Assembly: GCA_000697335.1 (NCBI GenBank)
Contig: JNEM01013741.1
Span: 1 to 33,213, forward strand
Direction of reading: 5' to 3'
Length of the DNA: 33,213 nt
From: Conidiobolus incongruus B7586
Taxonomy: Eukaryota; Entomophthoromycota; Entomophthoromycetes; Entomophthorales; Conidiobolaceae
Shown: positions 1 through 10,312 of the stretch, piece by piece
Layout: the number at the start of each line of letters is the position of its first letter
How positions within the stretch are numbered: position 1 is the first letter of the stretch
Program-made: the position numbers and the translations under genes
The notes under the pieces: generated by a model
What the model was told of the DNA's origin: nothing
Seen by the model: only the letters and a program-made list of their open reading frames with translations
Databases searched by the model: none

Positions 1-159
1 AATATAAATTATTATAATAAATTTTAATATTATATATTATGTTTATTTAATTTCTAAAGTAAAGTCATTTAATAATAAAATCTATTTTGTTTTTTATAAT
101 ATTATTTTTAATTGATATTTTTAATAAAATTAAGGCTATAAAATATTTTTTTAAAAAAA

Positions 160-395
160 TAATTAGAAAAAAACTAATATATTTAGTATATTTACTAGAT
201 TATAACCAATATGATTATAATATAATAAGTAATTTAAAAAATCAACTTATAAATAAAAAAATATTAATAAAAAATTTAATTAGTTTATAAAATATTAAAT
301 TTCATTCTTTAATAATAAGGATTATTTTTTAAATATTAAAAGCTTACCAAAGATATAACAGAGTTATTAATAATAAAAATAAGTATTGATTTTTT
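160..395 (+). repeat. Degenerate dispersed repeat, copy 1 (partner at 14.06-14.29 kb)
   Basis: The stretch matches 14055-14290 in the same orientation. Shared landmarks in order are a block reading as LDYNxYDYN when translated, a block reading KKIxI, then near-identical DNA around TATTAAAAGCTTAC followed by GAGTTATTAATAATAAAA. Similarity at both protein and DNA level suggests a once-coding dispersed element, now decayed. I cannot assign a family. No terminal repeats or target-site duplications are visible. Confidence 0.5.
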
Positions 396-1120
396 ATGAT
401 ATATATATTTGTAATTTATATATTAAAATGATTATTTATTTTATATCTCAAAAAATTTTCATTATTTAATATTTAAGATAATATCAAAAAATAAATTGAT
501 TAAATGATGAATTGATAGCTTTTTTGGTGAATATTTATACTGTTCAATATATAACCAAGTATTAAGGATCATCTTTATGTTGTAAAAAGCTATAATTGTA
601 TATCTAAAAACTGAATGTAAAAAATTTTAATTAAATATTTGATTATCTAATAATAATTAATACTTATTTAATTTGAATAAGAATTAAATATCCTTTATTA
701 TTCAAAATCGCTATAGAACAAAAATAATTTCTCAAAAAATAGACATATTTTATCCAAACAACTATATCAATTGTATTCGATTGACTAATCTTATATATTA
801 TAACAGACTATACATGTATACATGTTATTTTTTTGGTATATTAAAATTTATTAAATTGAAAAAAAGTGAAATTGTACATAAGTTTAGCATAATTAAAGAT
901 AATTGGATTAATTTGATATCTGGTATTTGTTACAGTATTATTACCACACAGGAGCCTATACTTTCAGCTAGTATCCCTATATCAACCAAATGAATAATCA
1001 TTCTTCCCTCGTATGCAGACTCGCTTACTCTTCATTCATTGATTGGTTATTTAACAAAGCCACCGCAGTAACTCTTAATTTACTTTACCCAATCCATATT
1101 TTAAAAACTCGGAATTTTGT

Positions 1121-1213
1121 GATTCATACTAAGATCTTCCAGAGGTAGGCCCTCCCTGCTATTTGACGGAATCAGTAAAACTCCCTCTCAACCCATCTTA
1201 TGGCCGAATATCC
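1121..1213 (-). pseudogene. Possible degenerate 5S rRNA relic
   Basis: Read on the minus strand this has CGGCCATA (1199-1206), the most conserved 5' block of eukaryotic 5S rRNA. After 23 nt (about 25 in real 5S) comes CTGATTCCG and then TAGCAGGG followed by GGGCCTA, matching the CTGATCTCCGAAG...TAAGCAGGG...GGGC part of 5S, with a TGGAAGATC echo of the TGGATGGGTGACC segment. The remainder does not match and the 3' stem is absent, so it could only be a relic or a 5S-derived repeat. The order and spacing are seen; the identity is an inference. An overlapping plus-strand frame (~1135-1320) rich in Leu and Pro is the alternative. Confidence 0.35.
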
Positions 1214-2494
1214 TTGATCACCTCCTCCCTTTACTAATTCTAATCAGAATACTGGTTCCACAAGAAGTGTTAATTCGCTATAAATATTATCATATCATGG
1301 TTATTTATTGAGGATAAAATGCTCATAAAAGTTGATTTTCAAAAATTCGCACTCATATAATCTGAATCAAGGACAAGTGGTTATAGCAATAAATCAATTA
1401 TAAGTTAATTATGCAACATATAAAACTAAAATATTGGATTTATGTGAAATTTTATATATTGGCAACACCTTTTTCAATAATTAACTATGAACAACTAGAT
1501 ACATTGTAAAATGAAAAATCCAATTATTCGTTAATCAATGCTTAATGATAAATTTAAAATAAATATATCTTGATTTAATTTAGCACAATATTTTTAATTT
1601 TAGAAATGAAACCATAATAGTTAAAATAGATAAATTCTGAACATAATAAATTTGTGAAATTAAATATAATCTTAATTCAAATAATTTACTTTATATCATG
1701 TAATTGTACAAAGCACTTAATTGCTTAATATTATAATAATGAATATGGAGTATTTTAATAATCACTTGAAATAATTTTTTTCAATAGATCAAATTATGAA
1801 TTTTAAATTTTTATAATTAAATTAGTCAGTCAATCATATTAATCAAATAAAAACTGTATAGTTATTTAGTAGTTTGAAAATAATTATAGATATTATTTAT
1901 TTCGCCAAGATATAAAATAAAGCATATTTACAACTTAATTCAATTTTGTATATAATAAAATTTAAAGGATTAAAATTGATCAACTAACAATTTATGGTTC
2001 TAATGATGGCATTTCAAAAGATCTGATGCTTCAGTCAAATTTCTATTTGAAATTGGTCATTAATCAAATGCCAATTAATTGCCTTTGAATTAATTGAACG
2101 GAATTAAAAAATTCATTAAACAATATATGCTTTTTATTTAAATCAAATCAAATATTCTGTTACTATACACTTGTTACAATAAGATATTACACAAGACTTG
2201 AATAATACATAATAGTGGTTGAATTTTTGATGAAATATATATTACGCCATTTATTAATTTTGAAATTTTGAGGTTTTATTAAATTCAAATTAAATTTATT
2301 GCATTTGTATTTATAATGAATTTTAGCCAATAAAACGTTTGGAAAGAAGTATAAATTTGATATATTACTAAATATAATATCCAATATTTGAAGAGAGTTA
2401 AGTTTGGTAAATTTCTATTCAATATTTGATTTTATAAATTTATTAGGATTTATTAATTGAAATTTATCCAAAATTCGGATAGATTTTAACAATT

Positions 2495-2500
<6 letters not shown>

Positions 2501-2525
<25 letters not shown>
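2501..2525. repeat. (TAA)n microsatellite
   Basis: About eight perfect trinucleotide units in intergenic DNA upstream of the Opy2-like gene. Simple slippage repeat. Confidence 0.9.
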
Positions 2526-2844
2526 CAAGTTTAAAAAACTTTTGAAACTTATAGTTTATTATATCTCTTAATATATATTAGTATCCAGTCATCATTGATA
2601 TTTTCTATTAAATACTATATATCTGAAATAATACATATTTACATTAAAGCAAGTCTAAAATTAGAAGCACATTAAATTTTACATAAATTCAATAATTTTT
2701 TCTATTGGTTATATTAAGAATTTAAATTTTTAGGGTTAAATTGTTGGCCAAATATTTTGTATTAATTTTAAAATTACATATAAATTAATAGTAAATTCGA
2801 TTTTTTATTTTGCTTTTTTGTCAATTCGATTGATTTGAAAAAAT

Positions 2845-3639
2845 ATGAAATTTTATTATCTATTGCTGAGTGCTTGTTCGATATTAAGTGTCTTGGCTAA
2901 TAGCTTATATTCTAGGTCGTTAGGTATATTTGAGCTGATATTGGTTAAATCGATTTTTATTAATTGTTGTTTAGGTCCTGATTCAAATCATTTACTATTA
3001 AGAAGACAAGATTCTTTTGATTCTTGTCCTCCTCTAGGGGAATGTAATTGTCGTAAAGATGAACAATGTCAACTTCAAGCAAGGACAGTAACATCATGTG
3101 CCAAATACATTTGCGTTCCAGAACCTTCAAAGGATTCCAATCCTTTACCAGTAGCTTTAGGTGTGGTTTTTGGGATTTTGGGATTTCTTCTAGTGTGTTT
3201 TTCGGGATTTTATTGGGTTAAAAGACAAGAAATTAAACAAGCTGGTGGTCTTATTAAATATATTCAACAAAAGAGCAAATGGCCAACACCCAGTTTCCCA
3301 TACAATGGTATCACTCGCTCCAATAGCGGTGTCTCTTCGTATCACCCGAATAACCAATCGATCTCGAGAACTCCTTCTATCTTATTGGAAGCCAAACCCG
3401 AGAAAATTAATTTCAACAATGGCTTGCAAGCTAAAGTAGTAGATTTAGACTCCAACAGCCGTGTCCAATCCATGCTTGCTACAGTTACCCCTCAAGTGGT
3501 ATCCTCGCAAACTGTTGCACAAACTCCTGTGGTATCCAACTTTTCAGAAATCAAATCAGACTCCGAAATTCATCCATCTACTGAATTTTTTTCTATTCAT
3601 AACGAACAAATCACTCCTCCACGCACTCCTCAAAATTAA
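2845..3639 (+). CDS. Opy2-like membrane anchor of MAPK signalling
   Basis: Type I membrane protein. Order: N-terminal signal peptide (MKFYYLLLSACSILSVL), a short Cys-rich extracellular domain (CPPLGECNCRKDEQC then RT...SCAKYIC), one membrane segment (LPVALGVVFGILGFLLVCF), and a long Ser/Thr/Pro-rich cytoplasmic tail. The Cys spacing followed by one TM matches the fungal Opy2 family, which in yeast anchors the Ste50-Ste11 module in the HOG pathway; some canonical cysteines are absent (a Val sits where RTC is usual). The frame is open over 264 codons, but 2924-2974 looks like a 51-nt in-frame intron (GTATAT...TTTAG). Removing it joins 2845-2923 to 2975-3639 for 247 residues and brings the signal peptide next to the Cys domain. 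Tail-to-tail with gene A. Function is by family resemblance. Confidence 0.7.
   Translation: MKFYYLLLSACSILSVLANSLYSRSLGIFELILVKSIFINCCLGPDSNHLLLRRQDSFDSCPPLGECNCRKDEQCQLQARTVTSCAKYICVPEPSKDSNPLPVALGVVFGILGFLLVCFSGFYWVKRQEIKQAGGLIKYIQQKSKWPTPSFPYNGITRSNSGVSSYHPNNQSISRTPSILLEAKPEKINFNNGLQAKVVDLDSNSRVQSMLATVTPQVVSSQTVAQTPVVSNFSEIKSDSEIHPSTEFFSIHNEQITPPRTPQN
2924..2974 (+). other. Putative 51-nt in-frame intron in the Opy2-like gene
   Basis: GTATAT donor after TTAG and TTGTTTAG acceptor. The length is divisible by three and has no stop, so the frame stays open with or without splicing. The 17 residues it would encode are hydrophobic and have no place in an Opy2-type protein. Its size fits the other introns in this window. 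Confidence 0.65.
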
Positions 3640-4658
3640 TTTATTTACAACTTAACTTTCAGTACCTCTTTTAAATAGCTGTTCAACTGGTTTGAAGGTT
3701 ATTTTTTAGAGAGGCTTTGATCTCTTAATTCTGAGCCAATATAATTCACAAATACATATCATATCCTCTTCCAAAATGCAATCAATCCAAATTGGTAAAT
3801 TGCAGTAAATTATTTCATGTACTTACATATACTCATTCGACCTAAAATTTAAATTATCATTAATTAATAAACAAAATTTATTTTGGTTAAAATGATAGTC
3901 TTTATTTATTTAAATTCTTGGCTATATCTTTAACTCCTCTAATATCCATTTTTCTTATACCATATTATCATATTATCATATTATCATATTATTGATAAGT
4001 TACATTAAGAATTACCTACATTAATTATTGTTCTCACAATGGGATATTATATAGATAAAAAGAAAACTTGAATACCGGAAATAAATTGTTTATCATATCC
4101 ACTTCTTGGAAGTTCCATTGTGTAAACCTTTGTTGAAAATACAAATTTTGGTAAATGTTTTAATAATGTGATTATAAATACAGGATGTTTATCATATAAT
4201 TAAGCTATATTGAGATGAAATTTTAAATTTAGAATAATGATATTGTTATTACAAGATATATAACAACCTTAATCTAACATTATTGCTAAAAAACTAATAT
4301 TATAATATGAAATATACTGCATTTTAAACAATTGAAATAGTTGTGGTATTTCCAAAATTAAGCCCAGAAAGTGATTTTGTTCCAGACCTCCTCACCCCTA
4401 ATTTCACATCTCACTTTAATTAGTATGTGATATTATTTTAGATGTTAATTAATTGAGAAATATTATACATATTATAATTATCAATGTTTGGTTTTAAATT
4501 TAATTCTTAATTGTGAATGATTTGGAATTTGCGAGATTAAAAACTATTAAAAATATTAATATAAGCGAATAAATGTTTTATTAATTGTTAAATAATATAC
4601 ATTAGTGCAAATTGTTAATGATAATATGGGAGATCAATACATCTTATAATCCGATATC
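3640..4658. other. Intergenic between two convergent genes
   Basis: Holds the 3' ends of the Opy2-like gene (+) and gene A (-). The only structured feature is the short tandem repeat near 3961. A slightly more complex patch around 4330-4440 has no readable frame and no RNA motif that I recognise. Confidence 0.6.
3961..3994. repeat. Short tandem repeat, 8-nt unit (CATATTAT)
   Basis: Four near-perfect copies of CATATTAT in the convergent intergenic region. Looks like a minisatellite seed; no function is implied. Confidence 0.85.
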
Positions 4659-7159
4659 TCAATTTGATTTTTTTCTTAATGTCTCTAATTGAAATTCCAA
4701 CTCTTTTATTTCCTTTTCATATTTGTTCTGATTTAAAAAGGTTAGAATAGCCAATATGTAAATAATCCTTTTTAAATCTTACCTGCAAGATAAGCTTATA
4801 TTGCTGATGATCTTGTATCAAAGAATTTAACTCATCTTCTCTACCCTTCTCATGCTAATGATTTTGTTTAATACATTTATTTTGAGAATTTAACTTTTAA
4901 TTTACAATTTCAATTTGTTGATTGAAATTATTTCGAAGATTATTTGATCTTTCAATAAATTGAGAGTGAATAGAAGGTCCTAATTCTTCTAATAATTTCA
5001 AAATCTCATCAAGAGAATAATCCTTTCAAAAAATATAGTTAATATAGGGGTATGTATTTCTTAATTACCTTTGTACTATCAAAATTGAAATCCCAATCAA
5101 CAAGATCCTCTTTGGAAGCAGTTAATACTTCTTTCTAATTCAGGTTTAAATTAATATTTTTCAATTGAAAATAAATATTACTATTTGATTCTTTTTGTCA
5201 GTTTCAATCTTATCAGTTCTTCAAATAATTAATAAATTATTAATAAAATTGATTTTTAATCATTTACTTTAAACGGGTATCAAGAAAGTTATTTTTCAAT
5301 TCAAGTTCTTTTAACTTTGCTTCTTCGATTAACTTTTGTCTATGCCATATATAGCAATGAATATATAAGATAGATGGTTTGAATACCTTACTATATCACT
5401 TAAACTATTGGCCACGGTATCAATAATTGTTATAACTTCATCAAACCTACAATTGAATTTATTTTGCAAATGTTAAAATATTTAATTGATAAAAAATTTT
5501 CATAATTTTTATCAAAAATTTACTTTGAAGTATCGAAGCCATTTTCATCTGATTCTTTTTCAATCTTTTCAGCATTTTTTAAATTGATTTCGAATCTAAT
5601 ATTATTTATAAGATAGTTTAAATTTTTATGAAACATTTTACTTTTCAATATTTAATTGAATATTATTTAAAATTTCAAATATTCTCACACTAATGTTTTT
5701 GAATGACCTAGAATAAACCGATTAATTAACTATTCATTATAAAATCTAAAACAAAATCTGATATTACTCCATATCTTTTCCAGAACTTAATTTTTCGCGA
5801 TAATTTTGAATATCTGCAATGCTAAGGTTATTATCATTTTTTGATTCCAGTATTTGCTGATTTTTTATATAAAATTGTTCAATATATATTTTTGTTGAAG
5901 ATTTAATAGCTTAAAAATATTAAAATTATGCGGACTAGAACCTTTTGATGTTATAATATACCTTTTATTTTTTCATAGCATATTTTTTTGGATTTTAATT
6001 TTCCTTGAATTATATCCATTTTACATTCAACCTTTGAAATAATTTGATGAACTGAATTCACTTTAGATGTCAATTTTGAAATTTGATTCTTTAAATTGCA
6101 AATATTATCTAGAATTGGATCATATTTAAAAATGTAATATAATATTAATGTATATAATTACTATAATATGGAATATAATACTCTTCCAATCGTTGGTATA
6201 ATTTTAAATAGTCTATTTGAATGTTTCACATGAAATTATTTCATCTGTTTAATCAAATATTTACTCTTTTTGAATTCAACTGTAAGAGAGATATTATCTT
6301 GATAGATATTTTTAATTAAATATAATAATTCAATTGTGGTATTAATATTTTCCTAAACATTGTTATCCCCAATATACTTTCATTAGAAAACCGCTGTACC
6401 TTTGAAATACGCCAAAGGCATAAAATTTCTTGAAATCTATCATAAATCAATAAATGAACTGAGAAATTAATCAGAATTTAAATTTGCATTTTATAATTAG
6501 AATTTTGAAACTCTTGATATTGATTTAATAATTCTGAAGCCCTCTTAAAGTTTTCATAATTTGAATTGATTTTATTCTTGTTATTTTCTAAAGTTGCATT
6601 TATTTCCCAAATTTTATTGAACTAAAAATTAAATTAAAGGTAAAATAATAATTTTGTATAATATTACCAGTTCAATATTTTGAAAACTTTCACTTTGATA
6701 TTTCTTTAATGCAGTTGGAATAAGATTATGAAAATCACAAAGAATTTCACCAAAATTTTTATCATTTGATCCTTGAATATCATGTTAGTGTTTGTAGTAT
6801 TAATTAATTATAGCTATTACCAGATTTAGCTGTATTTTCGATATCAGCTGAGTTTGATCTTTGAGAGTTTAATAAATGATCCTAAACAACATTATTATTT
6901 TGTTTGTTAAATTAATCTTGCAATTTTACCATATTTTTTTGTTCATGTTTGACAATTGGTTGCAATTTTTGAGGTAAAGGAGAATCTCGATGAGTAGTTA
7001 AATCAATTGATTTTTGAAACTTGGAGGTTGACTGAATAAAGTTAATATAATAAGTTAATGGCAATTATTGATTTAATATACTAAAATATTTCCAGTTATT
7101 GGTGTAGATTGTCGACGAGCATTTTTCTTAAAATCTTCGGATTTTTTGAAAGAAAACAT
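4659..7159 (-). CDS. Coiled-coil protein, 19 exons (gene A of an unrecognised paralogous pair)
   Basis: Assembled by hand. Exons: 7159-7082, 7031-6930, 6881-6821, 6771-6668, 6621-6488, 6436-6400, 6352-6265, 6212-6162, 6108-5962, 5909-5768, 5707-5642, 5595-5524, 5446-5387, 5339-5268, 5218-5182, 5134-5069, 5022-4906, 4854-4783, 4727-4659. All phases join, giving 524 residues ending in TGA. The 18 introns are 46-77 nt. Residues 1 to about 80 are polar and basic (MFSFKKSEDFKKNARRQST); the rest is Lys/Glu/Asn/Leu/Ile-rich helix, with long coiled coils at the C-end (KYEKEIKELEFQLETLRKK). No catalytic motif or membrane segment. Intron 5 needs a GC donor (6487-6437) or a weak GTTTCA donor a little upstream. 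Exon sizes and phases match gene B at 23.3-25.3 kb. A structural or cytoskeletal role is only a guess from the coiled coils. Confidence 0.8.
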
Positions 7160-8466
7160 AATAGAAATCTGTGATGAGGAAGTGTTTGAATATTAGGAAT
7201 GCAGTTGACTAAATAGTTTTTATACATTTATTGAATGCGATTATGATTTAATATTGGCATTCATCTAGATTTTCCTTATAAGGATATTCGACTATAAATC
7301 TTAAACTATTAAAGTATTAGATTGATAAATTGTATAGAACACACGCACGCACATAAACAAGTAAATATATACTTGTTGATTATATTATTTTTGAAATCTG
7401 ATCAAATTCGATGTGGTTTCTGAAGATATAATCATGTTAAAAAATCATAAACCTTTTTTTGTATTATCTTGAACCAAAGCAAATTCAATTACTTCAATAT
7501 TGAATCAAATTATATTCAAATATTTTTAATACATTAAAAATAAATTATAATTTGAAAAATTGGTATTACATTTGACAGATTGAATATTGTATTGACCCAA
7601 TTCATTTAACATCCTTAAACTACTCACTATAAATATAATGTAAACTGCATTTATTATTTATATAATGTTCTACAAGATATCATTTAAATGTAATAAATAT
7701 ATTTGATAATGATTACTTGAATATATCACTTTAAATTAAAATTTATTATTAATACGGATGATGTGTAAAATAGTTTAATTAATAAAAATTAAGCATTTAT
7801 ATTTATATGCAAATTTAACAAATCAAAGTAACAAACAAATGATTTTAATGAATAATTAAAATCTCATGCGATATTAAATATCAAATGTTAAGTAAAAAAC
7901 TTTTAAAAATATATATATTAAAATATGATTCAATATATGATGATTGAAATATTTATTTTTAATTTGTATTTGTATTTGGGATACTGAATTTTAAGAAATT
8001 AACAAAATGATGCACTCAGGTATTAGAGATATAAAGTTAATTAAATTTCTATCAAATAAAGTTGAAGTTTTACGTTCAATATTATTAGAGATATTGATAA
8101 TATTAAATCTATTACTATAAATAATATCGCATAGATGAACTAATAAAATGAATTATATCTTTTTAATTTTTTATTATTCGAAATAATAATTAAATAAATC
8201 CGAACTCTATAAATAGTACCAAACAATCTAAATTTATTTTTTTTCATTCTGAATATCCAAAATAGTTATTTTTGAACAATAATATATATATATATATATA
8301 TATTATATTAATCATAAGATAATATCAATATTATATTTTCATTTATAAAATAAATCTAAATTATTCCAATATGAAAAATTAAGATAAATAAATTTTATTA
8401 TTATTACAATACATAAAAACAGATAGATTAATAAAAATAAATATATTAAAAATTTTTTAAAAAAAA
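7160..8466. other. Intergenic between gene A and a small membrane-protein gene
   Basis: AT-rich; presumably contains the gene A promoter. A short CA/CG-containing purine-pyrimidine tract lies near 7337-7352 and a (TA)n tract near 8282. No coding frame of substance on either strand. Confidence 0.6.
8282..8303. repeat. (TA)n microsatellite
   Basis: Uninterrupted TA dinucleotide run of about eleven units downstream of the small membrane-protein gene. Confidence 0.9.
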
Positions 8467-8821
8467 TTATTGTTCTTTCTTTTCAATAGTAGTTACACTA
8501 ATAAAAATAAATAATAAATAAATATTTAGTGAAATAATTATATTATAAAATTTACCTCTTTGCTTCTTTTGATTTCTTTTCAAGTTCCCTCTGCTTCATT
8601 TCTTCTTCAGTATAGAATATCCTCTGGCTCCAAGGTCTATTATCCTCTTCGGGCTGAGTATTGGGTTGTCTTAGTCTGGCTTCCAGCTCCTTCATCTTTT
8701 CAGCTCGAGTCAATCGGTTTCGTAACAAGATCCAAATGACCACGATGAATATAGTGATCAACTTATCGTAAGGTTTAGTTATTTCGAATAATTTAGTTAA
8801 ATACTCGTTTATAATACTCAT
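8467..8821 (-). CDS. Small single-pass membrane protein, two exons, unrecognised
   Basis: Exon 1 is 8821-8556; an intron at 8555-8498 has an AG|GTAAAT donor, a TTCACTAAAT branch-like site and a TTTTTATTAG acceptor; exon 2 is 8497-8467. The product is 98 residues. Reading through the donor would stop at once, one codon later, so the intron is not forced; I prefer splicing because the sites are good and the added ten residues (VTTIEKKEQ after a Ser) continue the charged tail. One hydrophobic segment lies at about residues 20-35 (LITIFIVVIWILL), followed by a basic then strongly charged, probably helical tail (EEEMKQRELEKKSKEAK). It resembles a tail-exposed ER or mitochondrial membrane protein, but I recognise no family. 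Confidence 0.65.
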
Positions 8822-9099
8822 TTTTAATTTATTATTTATATATTTTTATAATTTCGAGATAGAAAGTATTAGTTTTGATATCTATTGTAATCCTTTTATA
8901 CTTTATTTTTTTTTTGATTTTTTATCTCTATTTAAAACTATCCAATCAATCATAACAATTAAAATCATGTTCATATAAATTAATTTAATTCATTCAAAAT
9001 TATAAACAATTTCCAAATATTGTTTTATAATAAACATGAAAATTTATTTACAAAATATTTGGCCTATATAACATTGATAACTCTTTAGATTAATATAGA

Positions 9100-10266
9100 T
9101 TAGAAGGGGAATAGTAGAAATGGGATGGTACATGTGATACTTGCTATTAAACTAATAACAATAATACGATTCTTAACCAGCTTTAAATAGTTGATCGCTT
9201 TGCAGCTATCTTTAGGAGGAGAAATGGAAATGATACTGGGTTCTATCAATTTGGCTGAACTTAATGAAGTAGCATTGTTCATAACGACGGATTGATCATT
9301 AGAATCAACGGACATCTCTTCATCCTTAGTCTTATTCGTTTGAGGCCTTTTGAAAGAATATTTGCGATTCATAATCGAATTTCTGACCCAATTACCACTA
9401 CCACCATTACTTGCATCATCCAACTTTTGTGATTTAAATATGCCTAAAATATGCACCAAATTAAAAACTCCGTAAATTGCGCATAAAATACTTGCAAAAA
9501 ATAGGAACCAGATGGGATTGACAAGGAAGCGATACCATCTATTGACCTTAAATACAAACAATAGAGCGTATACAATGACAATTAGAGTACCAAAGACAAT
9601 AATTAACCCAATATTTAATAAAAAGTCCAACTGATTAATATTCTTTTGGTTATAACTAATGAATCGAGGGAATGAGTGATGATTTAATGTGCTATAAATA
9701 TGCTCATAAGCTTCCAAAAAGATCTTGGGTTCTGTTGTCTTTTGAATCTCTTTAAATAATTTGAGTGTGATGGATGAAGGTAAATTGAGTTCCATATTAG
9801 AGTCTGGTGAAAAGAAAGTGTCTATAACATCTTTTAATTCTATGGCGAATGGTAAATAGGGCGGTATCGTCAAATCGCTGATAGATTGATTCAACAGTGT
9901 ACTATTCTTCTTGTTGTTGTTTTGGCCATTACTTCGAAGATCTGGTATAATGATGCTTTTGGTGATATTGGGTATAGAACTGCGATGAGGATGTTCCTTT
10001 AATTGGAATTGACTCAGATTCGATATACTGCTCTTGGTATTGTGGCAAGCTTCGGGCATTCTAATATTTCCAAGAGACGTATTATTGTCCATGGGCCGAT
10101 TTTTATAAATCACACAATAACGTCGATACCATAGTAAAAACTCCAAATTCTCTTCACTATGCTCTACCTCTGTCAAGTATTGTTTTAAATCTTGTAAACT
10201 GAAAGGACTTTGAGTAATCCCTTCCAATATAATTTCCAAATCTATTTGATTTAAATAATGTGGCAT
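9100..10266 (-). CDS. Rax1-like RGS-domain membrane protein
   Basis: Single exon, 388 residues, ATG at 10266, TAG stop. Residues about 20-210 form an RGS-type domain split by a low-complexity insert: SLQDLKQYLTEVEHSEEN and LEFLLWYRRY start it, and after the insert LPSSITLKLFKEIQ, FLEAYEHIYSTL and SFPRFISYNQKNI finish it. Two membrane segments follow at about 220-245 and 250-278, then a polar loop, then a C-terminal one at about 368-388. An RGS domain followed by several TM segments is the layout of fungal Rax1, which in budding yeast works with Rax2 in bud-site selection; in filamentous fungi related proteins act in polarity and development. The family call rests on this order and on the pattern of the RGS helices. 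The GAP activity of RGS domains should not be assumed. Confidence 0.7.
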   Translation of the reverse strand: MPHYLNQIDLEIILEGITQSPFSLQDLKQYLTEVEHSEENLEFLLWYRRYCVIYKNRPMDNNTSLGNIRMPEACHNTKSSISNLSQFQLKEHPHRSSIPNITKSIIIPDLRSNGQNNNKKNSTLLNQSISDLTIPPYLPFAIELKDVIDTFFSPDSNMELNLPSSITLKLFKEIQKTTEPKIFLEAYEHIYSTLNHHSFPRFISYNQKNINQLDFLLNIGLIIVFGTLIVIVYALLFVFKVNRWYRFLVNPIWFLFFASILCAIYGVFNLVHILGIFKSQKLDDASNGGSGNWVRNSIMNRKYSFKRPQTNKTKDEEMSVDSNDQSVVMNNATSLSSAKLIEPSIISISPPKDSCKAINYLKLVKNRIIVISLIASITCTIPFLLFPF

Positions 10267-10282
10267 TATAATAATCTATATA

Positions 10283-10312
10283 CAATAATAATAATAATAA
10301 TAATAATAATAA
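10283..10312. repeat. (AAT)n microsatellite
   Basis: About ten perfect AAT units starting 17 nt upstream of the Rax1-like start codon, so probably in its 5' leader or core promoter. Repeat-length variation there could affect expression, which is inference only. Confidence 0.9.

Larger units (their letters stand above)
1..2844. other. AT-rich intergenic stretch, no supported gene
   Basis: Nothing here reads as a host gene. Short open frames at 87-290 and 781-993 are AT-biased; the first lies within a degenerate repeat copy listed separately. Bases about 960-1290 form an island clearly richer in G and C than the flanks; it holds the possible 5S relic listed separately and short competing open frames. 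The rest is low-complexity AT sequence, and its right end should contain the promoter of the Opy2-like gene. Confidence 0.6.

Noticed and set aside
781-993. 70-codon plus-strand frame leading into the richer island near 1 kb
   Set aside because: No domain and no splice continuation that I could follow into the island.
2187-2384. 65-codon minus-strand frame
   Set aside because: Asn/Ile/Tyr-rich low-complexity peptide; looks random.
7337-7352. Z-DNA-like purine-pyrimidine tract
   Set aside because: Too short and interrupted to support a functional claim.
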